Origin: Rhipicephalus microplus
Taxonomy: Eukaryota > Arthropoda > Arachnida > Ixodida > Ixodidae
NCBI RefSeq assembly: GCF_043290135.1
Contig: NC_134707.1
Coordinates: 79,812,987-79,876,986, forward strand
Direction: 5' to 3'
Length of the DNA stretch: 64,000 nucleotides
Shown here: piece by piece, positions 26,901-38,268 of the stretch
Layout of the letters: each line of letters begins with the position of its first letter
Position numbering within the stretch: position 1 is the stretch's first letter
Translations under genes and position numbers: made by a program
Notes under the pieces: generated by a model
Seen by the model: the letters and a program-made list of their open reading frames with translations, nothing else
What the model was told of the DNA's origin: nothing
Database searches by the model: none

Positions 26901-28315
26901 GTGTGTGTAGACAACAGTCCTAAAGAAAACACTCTTACGTGCAACCATGTTCCCCAGTGGCGCAATTGGTTAGCGCACGGTACTTATACGACAGCTCTCG
27001 TGAGCTATGCCGGGGCTGTGAGTTCGAGCCTCACCCGCGGAATTAAACTTTTATTAGTTTTCATATTTAGTGACGAGGTATATTGTATACTCAATGCTGG
27101 CGACTGCCTGGCTCAAAAACATTTGTTTACTGGAGTTTTGCGCAGACAACAGTCCTAATGGAAAGACTCATACGTATGACCGTGTTCCCCAGTGGCGCAA
27201 TTGGTTAGCGCACGGTACCTTTACGAAAGTTCTCGTGAACTATGACGGGGTTGTGAGTTTGAGCCTCACTTGGGGAATGGAATTTTCATTAGTTTTCATA
27301 TTTAGCCTTGAGGTTATTTGTACACTCAATGCTGGCGACTGCCTGGCTCGAAAACATTTGTTTACTGGAGTTGTGTGTAGACAACAGTCCTAAAAGAAAG
27401 AGTCCTACGTGCGACCGTGTTCCCCAGTGGCGCATTACGTTAGCACACGGTACTTATACGACAGTTCTCGTGAGCTATGCCGGGGTTGTGAGTTCGAGCC
27501 TCACTTATGGAATCAAATTTTTATTAGATTTCATATTTAGTCATGCGGTTAATTGTATACTCAATGCTGGTGACTGCCTGGCTTGAAAAGATTCGTTTAC
27601 TGGAGTTGTGTGTAGACAACAGTCCTAAAGCAAAGACTCCTACGTGTGACCGTGTTCCCCAGTGGCGAAATTGGTTAGCGCACGGTACTAATACGACAGT
27701 TCTCGTGAGCTATGCCGGGGTTGTGAGTTCGAGCCTCACCTGGGGAATGAAATTTTTATTAGTTTTCATATTTAGTCGTGAGGTTCATTGTATACTTAAT
27801 GCTGGCGACTGCCTGGTTCGAAAACATTTGTTTACTGGAGTTTTGCGCAGACAACAGTCCTAAAGGAAAGACTCCTACGTGTGACCGTGTTCCCCAGTGG
27901 CGCAATTGGTTAGCGCACGGTACCTTTACGACAGTTCTCGTGAGCTATGCCGGGGTTGTGAGTATGAGCTTCACCTGGGGAATGGAATTTTCATTAGTTT
28001 TCATATTTAGCCTTGAGGTTAATTGTATACTCAATGCTGGCGACTGCCTCGCTCGGAAACATTTGTTTACTGGAGTTGTGTGGAGACAACAGTCGTAAAG
28101 GAAACACTCTTACGTGCGACTGTGTTCCCCAGTGGCGCAATTGGTTAGCGCACGGTACTTATACGACAGTTTTCGTGAGCTATGCTGGGGTTGGAAGTTC
28201 GATCCTCACCTGGCGAATTAAACCTTTATTAGTTTTCATATTTAGTCATGAGGTTAATTGTATACTCAATGCTGGCGACTTCCTGGCTCGAAAACATTTG
28301 TTTACTGGAGGTGTG

Positions 28316-30911
28316 TGTAGACAACAGTCCTAAAGGAAACACTCTTACGTGCAACCATGTTCCCCAGTGGCGCAATGGGTTAGCGCACGGTACTTATACG
28401 ACAGTTCTCTTGAGCTATGCCGGGGTTTTGAGTTCGAGCCTCATCTGGGGAATGAAATTTTTATTATTTTTCATATTTAGTCATGCGGTTAATTGTATAC
28501 TCAATGCTGGTGACTGGCTGGCTCGAAAACATTTGTGCACTGGAGTTGTGTGTAGACAACAGTCTTAAAGGATAGACTCCTACGTGCGACCGTGTTCCGC
28601 AGTGGCACAATTGGTTAGCGCACGGTACTTTTACGACAGTTCTCGTGAGCTATGCCGGGGTTGTGAGTTCGAGCCTCACCTGGGGAATAAAATTTTTATT
28701 AGTTTTCATACTTAGTCGTGAGGTTCATTGTATCCTGAATGCTGGCGACTGCCTGGCTCGAAAACGTTTGTTTACTGGAGTTTTGCGCAGACAACAGTCC
28801 TAAAGGAAAGAATCCTACGTGTGACCGTGTTCCCCAGTGGCGCAATCGGTTTGCGCACGGTACCTTCACGAAAGTTCTCGTGAGCTATGCCGGGGTTGTG
28901 AGTTTGAGCCTCATTTGGGGAATGGAATTTTCATTAGTTTTCATATTTAGCCTTGAGGTTAATTGTCTCCTTATTGCTGGCGACTGCCTGGCTCGGAAAC
29001 ATTTGTTAACTGGAGTTGTGTGGAGACAACAGTCGTAAAGGAAACCCTCTTACGTGCAACCGTGTTCTCCAGTGGCGCAATTGGTTAGCGCACGGTACTT
29101 ATACGACAGTTCTCGTCAGCTATGCCGAGGTTGTGAGTTCGAGACTCACCTGTGGAATGAAATTTTTATTAGTTTTCATATTTGGTCATGAGGTTAATTG
29201 TATACTCAATGCTTGCGACTGCTTGGCTCGAAAAAATTTGTTTACTGGAGTTTTGTGCAGACAACAGTCCTAAAGGAAAGACTCCTACGTGCGACCGTGT
29301 TCCCCAGCGGCGCAATTGGTTAGCGCACGGTACTTATACGACAGTTCTCGTGAGCTATGCTGGGGTTGTGAGATTGAGCCTCGCCTGGGGAGTGAAATTT
29401 TTATTAGTTTTCATATTTAGCCATGAGGTAATTGTATACTCAATGCTTGCGACTGCCTGGCTCGAAAAAATTTGTTTACTGGAGTTTTGTGCAGACAACA
29501 GTCCTAAAGGAAAGACTCCTACGTGCGACCGTGTTCCCCAGCGGCGCAATTGGTTAGCGCACGGTACTTATACGACAGTTCTCGTGAGCTATGCTGGGGT
29601 TGTGAGATTGAGCCTCGCCTGGGGAGTGAAATTTTTATTAGTTTTCATATTTAGCCATGAGGTAATTGTATACTGAATGCTGGCGACTGCCTGGCCCGAA
29701 AACATTTGTTTACTGGAGTTGTGTGTAGACAACAGTCCTAAAGGAAACACTCTTACGTGCAACCGTGTTCCCCATGGCGCAATCGGATAGCGCACGATAC
29801 TTATAGGACAGTTCTCGTGAGCTATGCCGAGGTTGTGAGTTCGAGCCTCACCTGGGGAATGAATTTTTAATAGTGTTCATATTTAGTCATGAGGTTAATT
29901 GTATACTCAATGCTGGCGACTGCCTGGCTCGAAAACATTTGTTTACTGGAGTTGTGTTGAGACAACAGTCCTAAAGGAAACACTCTTACGTGCAACCGTG
30001 TTCCCCAGTGGCGCAATTGGTTAGCGCACGGTACTTATACGACAGTTCTCGTGAGCTATCCCGGGGTTGTGAGTTCGAGCCTCACCTGGGGAATGACATT
30101 TTTATTAGTTTTCATATTTAGTCATGAGGTTGATTGTACACTCAATGCTGGCGACTGCCTGGCTCGAAAACATTTATTTACTGGAGGAGTGTGTAAACAG
30201 TTGTAAAGGAAACACTCTTACGTGCAACCGTGTTCCCCAGTGCCGGTATTGGTTAGCGCACGGTACTTATACGACAGTTCTCGTGAGCTATGCCGGGGTT
30301 GTGAGTTCGAACCTCACCTGGGGAATGAAATTTTTATCAGTTTTCATATTTAGTCATGAGGTTAATTGTATACCATATGCTGGCGACTGCCTGTCTGGAA
30401 AAAAATTGTTTACTGGAGGTGTGTGTAGACAACAGTCCTAAAGAAAACACTCTTACGTGCAACCATGTTCCCCAGTGGCGCAATTGGTTAGCGCACAGTA
30501 CTTATACGACAGCTCTCGTGAGCTATGCCGGGGCTGTGAGTTCGAGCCTCACCCGCGGAATTAAACTTTTATTAGTTTTCATATTTAGTGACGAGGTATA
30601 TTGTATACTCAATGCTGGCGACTGCCTGGCTCGAAAACATTTGTTTACTGGAGTTTTGCGCAGACAACAGTCCTAATGGAGAGACTCATACGTGTGACCG
30701 TGTTCCCCAGTGGCGCAATTGGTTAGCGCACGGTACCTTTACGAAAGTTCTCGTGAACTATGACGGGGTTGTGTGTTTGAGCCTCACCTGGGGAATGGAA
30801 TTTTCATTAGTTTTCATATTTAGCCTTGAGGTTATTTGTATACTCAATGCTGGCGACTGCCTGGCTCGAAAACATTTGTTTACCGGAGGTGTGTGTAGAC
30901 AACAGTCCTAA
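28316..30911 (+). repeat. Segmental copy of ~17055-19650 (offset 11,261)
   Basis: Unit order, the doubled unit at 29182-29676 and the rare CAGTGCCGGTATTGG unit all match 17055-19650 at a constant offset of 11,261. Upstream of about 28312 the sequence instead follows 36221-36520, so the junction lies inside a hybrid unit near 28312. Confidence 0.8.
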
Positions 30912-33900
30912 AGGAAACACTCTTACGTGCAACCATGTTCCACAGTGGCGCAATTGGTTAGCGCACGGTACTTATACGAACAGTTCTCGTGAGCTATGCC
31001 GGGGTTGTGAGTTCGAGCCTCACCTGGGGAATGAAATTTTTATTAGTTTTCACATTTAGTCATGAGGTACATTGTATACTCAATGCTGGCGACTGCCTGG
31101 CTCGAAAGCATTTGTTTACTGGAGTTGTGTATAGACAACAGTCTTAAAGGAAAGACTCCTACGTGCGACCGTGTTCCCCAGTGGCGCAATTGGTTAGCGC
31201 ACGGTACTTATACGACAGTTCTCGTGAGCTATGCCGGGGTTGTGAGTTTGAGCCTCACCTTGGGAATGGAATTTTTATTAGTTTTCATATTTAGCCTTGA
31301 GGGTAATTGTATACTCAATGCTGGCGACTGCCTGGCTCGGAAACATTTGTTTACTGGAGTTGTGTGGAGACAACAGTCGTAAAGGAAACCCTCTTACGTG
31401 CAACCGTGTTCCCCAGTGGCGCAATTGGTTAGCGCACAAACTTATTCGACAGTTCTCGTGAGCTATGCGCGGGTTGAGTGTTCGAGCCTCACCTGGGGAA
31501 TGAAATTTTTATTAGTTTTCCTATTTAGTCATGAGGTTAATTGTATACTCAATGCTGGCGACTGCCTGGCACGAAAACATTTGTTTACTGGAGGTGTGTG
31601 TAGACAACAGTCCTAAAGGAAACACTCTCACGTGCAACCGCGTTCCCCAGTGGCGCAATTGGTTAGTGCACGGTACTTTTACGACCGTTCTCGTGAGCTA
31701 TGCCGGGGTTGTGAGTTCGAGCCTCACCTATAGAATCAAATTTTTATTAGATTTCATATTTAGTCATGAGGTTAATTGTATACTAAATTCTGGCGACTGC
31801 CTGGCTCGAAAACATTTGTTTACTGGAGGTGTGTGTAGACAACCGTCCTAAAGGAAACACTCTTACGTGCAACCGTGTTCCCCAGTGGCGCAATTGGTTA
31901 GCGCACGGAACTTATACGACAGTTCTCGTGAGCCATGCCGCGGTTGTGATTTCGAGCCTCACCTGGGGAATGAAATTTTTATTAGTTTTCATATTTAGTC
32001 ATGAGGTTAATTGTATACTCAATGCTGGCGACTGCCTGGCTCGAAAACATTTGTTTACTGGAGGTGTGTGTACACAACAGTCCTAAAGAAAACACTCTTA
32101 CGTGCAACCGTGTTCTCCAGTGGCGCAATTGGTTAGCGCACGGTACTTATACGACAGTTCTCGTGAGCTATGCCGGGGTTGTGAGTTCGAGCCTCACCTG
32201 GGGAATGAAATTTTTATTAGTTTTCATTATTACTCTTGAGGTTAATTGTATACTCAATGCTGGCGACTGCCTGGCTCGAAAACATTTGCTTACAGGAGGT
32301 GTGTGTAGAAAACAGTCCTAAAGGAAACACTTTTACGTGCAACCGTGTTCAAGAGTGGCGCAATTGGTTAGCGCACGGTAATTATACGACAGTTCTCGTG
32401 AGCTATGCCGGGGTTAGAGTTCGAGCCTCACCTGGGGAATGAAATTGTTATTAGTTTTCATTAATAGTCATGACGTTAATTGTATACTCAATGCTGGCGA
32501 CTGCCTGGCTCGAAACATTTGTTTACTGGAGTTGTGTGTAGACAACAGTCCTAAAGAAAAGACTCCTACGTGCGACCGTGTTCCCCAGTGGCACAATTGG
32601 TTAGCGCACGGTACTTACAGACAGTTCTCGTCAGCTATGCCGATGTTGTGAGTTCGAGACTCACCTGTGGAATGAAATTTTTATTAGTTTTCATATTTAG
32701 TCATGAGGTTAAATGTATACTCAATGCTGGCGACTGCCTGGCTCGAAAACATTTGTTTACTGGAGGAGTGTGTAGACAACAGTTGTAAAGGAAACACTCT
32801 TACATGCAACCGTGTTCCCCTGGGCGCTATTGGTTAGCGCACGGTACTTATACGACAGTTCTCGTGAGCTATGCCGGGGTTGTGAGTTCGAGCCTCACCT
32901 GGGGAATAAAATTTTTATTAGTTTTCATATTTAGTCATGAGGTTAATGTTAAACTCAATGCTGGCGACTGCCTGGCTCGAAAACATTTGTTTACTGGAGG
33001 TGTGTGTAGACAACAGTCCTAAAGGAAACACTCTTACGTGCAACCTTGTTCCCCAGTGGCACAATTAGTTAGCACACGGTACTTATACGACAGTTCTCGT
33101 GAGCTTTGCCGGGGTTGTGAGTTCGAGCCTCACCTATGGAATCAAATTTTTATTAGATTTCATATTTAGTCATGAGGTTAATTGTATACTGAATGCTGAC
33201 GACTGCCTGGTCCGAAAACATTTGTTTACTGGAGGTGTGTGTAGACAACAGTCCTAAAGGAAACACTCTTACGTGCAACCATGTTCCCCAGTGGCGCAAT
33301 GGGTTAGCGCACGGTACTTATACGACAGTTCTCTTGAGCTATGCCGGGGTTTTGAGTTCGAGCCTCATCTGGGGAATGAAATTTTTATTATTTTTTATAT
33401 TTAGTCATGCGGTTAATTGTATACTCAATGCTGGTGACTGCCTGGCTCGAAAACATTTGTGCACTGGAGTTGTGTGTAGACAACAGTCTTAAAGGAAAGA
33501 CTCCTACGTGCGACCGTGTTCCCCAGTGGCACAATTGGTTAGCGCACGGTACTTATACGACAGTTCTCGTGAGCTATGCCGGGGTTGTGAGTTCGAGCCT
33601 CACCTGGGGAATAAAATTTTTATTAGTTTTCATACTTAGTCGTGAGGTTCATTGTATCCTGAATGCTGGCGACTGCCTGGCTCGAAAACGTTTGTTTACT
33701 GGAGTTTTGCGCAGACAACAGTCCTAAAGGAAAGAATCCTACGTGTGACCGTGTTCCCCAGTGGCGCAATCGGTTAGCGCACGGTACCTTCACGAAAGTT
33801 CTCGTGAGCTATGCCGGGGTTGTGAGTTTGAGCCTCACCTGGGGAAAGGAATTTTCATTAGTTTTCATATTTAGCCTTGAGGTTAATTGTCTACTTAATG

Positions 33901-36520
33901 CTGGCGACTGCCTGGCTCGGAAACATTTGTTAACTGGAGTTGTGTGGAGACAACAGTCGTAAAGGAAACCCTCTTACGTGCAACCGTGTTCCCCAGTGGC
34001 GCAATTGGTTAGCGCACGGTACTTATACGACAGTTCTCGTCAGCTATGCCGAGGTTGTGAGTTCGAGACTCACCTGTGGAATGAAATTTTTATTAGTTTT
34101 CATATTTGGTCATGAGGTTAATTGTATACTCAATGCTTGCGACTGCCTGGCTCGAAAAAATTTGTTTACTGGAGTTTTGTGCAGACAACAGTCCTAAAGG
34201 AAAGACTCCTACGTGCGACCGTGTTCCCCAGCGGCGCAAGTGGTTAGCGCACGGTACTGATACGACAGTTCTCGTGAGCTATGCTGGAGTTGTGAGATTG
34301 AGCCTCGCCTGGGGAGTGAAATTTTTATTAGTTTTCATATTTAGCCATGAGGTAATTGTATACTGAATGCTGGCGACTGCCTGGCCCGAAAACATTTGTT
34401 TACTGGAGTTGTGTGTAGACAACAGTCCTAAAGGAAACACTCTTACGTGCAACCGTGTTCCCCATGGCGCAATCGGATAGCGCACGGTACTTATAGGACA
34501 GTTCTCGTGAGCTATGCCGGGGTTGTGAGTTCGAGCCTCACCTGGGGAATGAATTTTTATTAGTGTTCATATTTAGTCATGAGGTTAATTGTATACTCAA
34601 TGCTGGCGACTGCCTGGCTCGAAAACATTTGTTTACTGGAGTTGTGTTGAGACAACAGTCCTAAAGGAAACACTCTTACGTGCAACCGTGTTCCCCAGTG
34701 GCGCAATTCGTTAGCGCACGGTACTTATACGACAGTTCTCGTGAGCTATCCCGGGGTTGTGAGTTCGAGCCTCACCTGGGGAATGACATTTTTATTAGTT
34801 TTCATATTTAGTCATGAGGTTGATTGTACACTCAATGCTGGCGACTGCCTGGCTCGAAAACATTTATTTACTGGAGGAGTGTGTAAACAGTTGTAAAGGA
34901 AACACTCTTACGTGCAGCCGTGTTCCCCAGTGGCGGTATTGGTTAGCGCACGGTACTTATACGACAGTTCTCGTGAGCTATGCCGGGGTTGTGAGTTCGA
35001 ACCTCACCTGGGGAATGAAATTTTTATCAGTTTTCATATTTAGTCATGAGGTTAATTGTATACCATATGCTGGCGACTGCCTGTCTGGAAAAAAATTGTT
35101 TACTGGAGGTGTGTGTAGACAACAGTCCTAAAGAAAACACTCTTACGTGCAACCATGTTCCCCAGTGGCGCAATTGGTTAGCGCACGGTACTTATACGAC
35201 AGCTCTCGTGAGCTATGCCGGGGCTGTGAGTTCGAGCCTCACCCGCGGAATTAAACTTTTATTAGTTTTCATATTTAGTGACGAGGTATATTGTATACTC
35301 AATGCTGGCGACTGCCTGGCTCGAAAACATTTGTTTACTGGAGTTTTGCGCAGACAACAGTCCTAATGGAAAGACTCATACGTATGACCGTGTTCCCCAG
35401 TGGCGCAATTGGTTAGCGCACGGTACCTTTACGAAAGTTCTCGTGAACTATGACGGGGTTGTGAGTTTGAGCCTCACTTGGGGAATGGAATTTTCATTAG
35501 TTTTCATATTTAGCCTTGAGGTTATTTGTATACTCAATGCTGGCGACTGCCTGGCTCGAAAACATTTGTTTACTGGAGTTGTGTGTAGACAACAGTCCTA
35601 AAGGAAAGAGTCCTACGTGCGACCGTGTTCCCCAGTGGCGCATTACGTTAGCACACGGTACTTATACGACAGTTCTCGTGAGCTATGCCGGGGTTGTGAG
35701 TTCGAGCCTCACTTATGGAATCAAATTTTTATTAGATTTCATATTTAGTCATGCGGTTAATTGTATACTCAATGCTGGTGACTGCCTGGCTTGAAAAGAT
35801 TCGTTTACTGGAGTTGTGTGTAGACAACAGTCCTAAAGCAAAGACTCCTACGTGTGACCGTGTTCCCCAGTGGCGAAATTGGTTAGCGCACGGTACTAAT
35901 ACGACAGTTCTCGTGAGCTATGCCGGGGTTGTGAGTTCGAGCCTCACCTGGGGAATGAAATTTTTATTAGTTTTCATATTTAGTCGTGAGGTTCATTGTA
36001 TACTTAATGCTGGCGACTGCCTGGTTCGAAAACATTTGTTTACTGGAGTTTTGCGCAGACAACAGTCCTAAAGGAAAGACTCCTACGTGTGACCGTGTTC
36101 CCCAGTGGCGCAATTGGTTAGCGCACGGTACCTTTACGACAGTTCTCGTGAGCTATGCCGGGGTTGTGAGTATGAGCTTCACCTGGGGAATGGAATTTTC
36201 ATTAGTTTTCATATTTAGCCTTGAGGTTAATTGTATACTCAATGCTGGCGACTGCCTCGCTCGGAAACATTTGTTTACTGGAGTTGTGTGGAGACAACAG
36301 TCGTAAAGGAAACACTCTTACGTGCGACTGTGTTCCCCAGTGGCGCAATTGGTTAGCGCACGGTACTTATACGACAGTTTTCGTGAGCTATGCTGGGGTT
36401 GGAAGTTCGATCCTCACCTGGCGAATTAAACCTTTATTAGTTTTCATATTTAGTCATGAGGTTAATTGTATACTCAATGCTGGCGACTTCCTGGCTCGAA
36501 AACATTTGTTTACTGGAGGT
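30826..36520 (+). repeat. Segmental copy of ~22617-28312 (offset 8,208-8,209)
   Basis: About 24 units match in order at a near-constant offset. Small differences mark the copies as separate; an example is loss of two bases near 32415 (GGGGTTAGAG against GGGGTTGTGAG). The right end at about 36520 coincides with the switch to the divergent satellite type. Confidence 0.82.
32114..32205 (+). tRNA. tRNA-Ile(UAU) copy with intron, one G:U in acceptor
   Basis: Counterpart of the 23905 copy in the 8.2-kb duplication (offset 8,209). The tRNA body is identical and T5 follows. Confidence 0.52.
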
Positions 36521-36540
36521 ATGTGCAGGGAACATTTTTA

Positions 36541-37026
36541 AGGCGCTGCTCCTATGTGCCACCGTATTTCCCAGTGGCGCAATTGGTTAGCGTAAGGTAC
36601 ATATACGACAGTTCTCGGGAGCTATGCCGCAGTTGCGAGTTCGAGCCTCACCTGTGGAATGAAATTTTTATTAGTTTTCATATTTAGTCATGATGTTGTG
36701 TACTCAATGCTGGCGACTTCCTGGCTCGAAAACATTTGTTTACTGGAGGTATGTGCAGGGAACACTCATTAATTCACCGCTCCTACGTGCAACCGTATTC
36801 CCCTGTGGCGCAATTTGTTAGCGCACGGTACTTATACGACAGTTATTATGCGGGGGTGCGAGTTCTAGCCTCACCTGGTGAATAAACTTTCATCAGTTTT
36901 GATATTCAGTCATGAAGGTCATTGTATACTCAATGCTGGCGACTTCCTGGCTCGAAAACGTTTGCTTATTGGAGGTATGTGCAGGTAACATTTTTTAAGG
37001 CACTGCTCCAGGTGCAACCGTGTTCC
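36541..37026 (+). repeat. Two divergent satellite units left of the LINE
   Basis: After about 36520 the spacer changes from GTGTGTAGACAACAG to TATGTGCAGGGAACA, the B type seen in later arrays. Two degenerate tRNA bodies lie near 36570-36660 and 36800-36885. The second has lost bases in the intron and anticodon stem. The last unit is cut at its tRNA 5' end by the LINE. Confidence 0.85.
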
Positions 37027-37069
37027 TCGATTCCACTTCCGGCCGCTATAGCAAGCGGACGCGTTTGAA

Positions 37070-38268
37070 ATGGGCTCTGTCGGAGCGGTATCAGCGGCCG
37101 TTGCTCGCAGCGGAAACAGGGTGTTAGCTGTCTCGGATAACGAGTATCGCGTTGTTCTCACTAGTCTGCCTTCCGGACGTATGGTTTTGAATATTTTTGT
37201 GCATGCGGATGTGAGGGCACGGCCTTACGGCACAGAATACTTCAGGGATACGCTGAGTAATTTGAAACTGCTCTTCGAGGTTACGGCCTTGGGGGCGTAT
37301 CAAATGAATCACGTTTGGGCGTCACGTTCAAATGTGCCAAAGGTGCGAAGAGGCTGCTGGAAAAAGCGGAAGTGAAAGTGAAGGGCCAGCGTTGCGTCCT
37401 CATCGATCCATCGAACCAGGAGCTTCGGTTGAAGCTGCACTGGCTCTTGCCTACTGTACCGGACGACGACGGGCGAGCGGCCTTCCTGAACTATGGCAGA
37501 GTGACGGACATTATCAAGGAACGGTGTAAGGTGAGTGGTGTGGCTGACAAGGCGTCAATGACGCGAAATGATACGATGACACTTAAGGCGGGAGTCAAGC
37601 CAGTGGATGTGCCCCATCAAATAAGGATTGCTGGTGAGCTGGCTCTTGTGGTGGTGCCGGGAAGGGCACCGCTTTGCCTTCGTTGCCAGTGCACCGGGCA
37701 CATTCGTCGGGACTGTGATGTACCACGGTGCACATTGTGTCATCGCTTTTGACACAACGAGTCGGAATGCGTGCGTACCTACGCCAGTGTTGCAGGGCCC
37801 GTGGGGAGCGACGACACGTCGGAGCTCCTTATGGACGAAGCCGATTCTGAGGCAGCAGCGAGAGTGGAGGCAGAAAGTGCCACGATGGACAGCGTGCCAG
37901 CTGAGCAAATGTCAGGTGAGAGAGCTCACGTAAAGTCGACGAATCTCAAAGCCGAAGATACATCGTTAATGAAAAATGATTCCTTGGAAGCACTGAAGAC
38001 GCAGGAAGACAAAACCAACATGACAGAGGTGGTCAACAGGGAAGCAGTGGAGGAAATGAACATTTCCAAGGAGGGCACCACGATGAATGAGTGATCACAC
38101 GAAGGCGCCGAGGGAGAGAGTGAGTCTACCGACCCAAGCCGTCCCGGTGAACCTCTAGCAAAAAGAGCCCCTGTACGTCGACTGATAGTGCGGCCACGGC
38201 CGAACATCCCACAGGAGCGGAGGCTGACGGCGACGACGATGCCGTCGCCACCGCCACCGGTCACGTAG
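37070..38268 (+). pseudogene. LINE ORF1 (zinc-knuckle nucleic-acid-binding protein), broken
   Basis: ORF1 of the LINE, expected to bind element RNA. The start is taken at ATG 37070. A lost G in the run at about 37310 shifts the frame, after which the reading frame beginning near 37315 continues. Two CX2CX4HX4C zinc knuckles lie near 37673-37790: the first, beginning CLRC, is complete; the second, beginning CTLC, has a stop codon (TGA 37750-37752) just before its histidine. A further stop is at 38092-38094, and the frame finally ends at TAG 38266-38268. The tail is acidic, rich in Glu, Ser and Thr. With one frameshift and two stops the copy cannot make the whole protein. Confidence 0.75.

Larger units (their letters stand above)
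1..36540 (+). repeat. Main tandem array of a ~235-bp satellite built on tRNA-Ile(UAU)
   Basis: About 155 direct head-to-tail copies of a 234-235 bp unit. In unit coordinates: acceptor 5' strand TCCCCAG (1-7), D stem GCGC/GCGC (10-13/23-26), anticodon stem CGGTA/TGCCG (28-32/58-62), loop CTTATA with anticodon TAT (35-37), an 18-nt intron (39-56) directly after position 37, variable loop GGGTT, T stem GTGAG/CTCAC with loop TTCGAGC, acceptor 3' strand CTGGGGA (85-91). Box A (TGGCGCAATTGG) and box B (GTTCGAGCC) are both present. A T5 run follows about 6 nt after the discriminator base, with a second T4 about 10 nt beyond. The other ~135 bp is a spacer I recognise as nothing known. Most copies carry mismatches, for example TCCACAG, CTATGGA or CTGTGGA in the acceptor or TTTGAGC in box B, and are pseudogenes. 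The array runs off the left edge of the window. The copy number depends on correct assembly. Confidence 0.93.

Noticed and set aside
6832..34485. Recurrent minus-strand ORFs of 64-68 codons in the array
   Set aside because: They occur only in units sharing the same substitutions and are reverse-strand readings of the satellite; no independent coding sign.
1..36540. CRISPR-like regular repeats
   Set aside because: The whole 235-bp unit repeats, spacers included; there are no unique spacers or cas genes, and the surrounding elements are eukaryotic.
1..36540. Classical SINE cluster
   Set aside because: Units are strictly head to tail at constant period without target duplications or tails between them, which is tandem amplification and not retroposition, although a SINE-like founder is possible.
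201..36687. More than a hundred 60-164 codon plus-strand ORFs with nearly the same protein, overlapping in a ladder
   Set aside because: They are translations of the tRNA satellite. The unit is 235 bp (one more than a multiple of three), so each copy is read in a new frame and ORFs overlap by a regular step. The conserved peptide WRNWLAHGTYTT is the D and anticodon arm of the tRNA.
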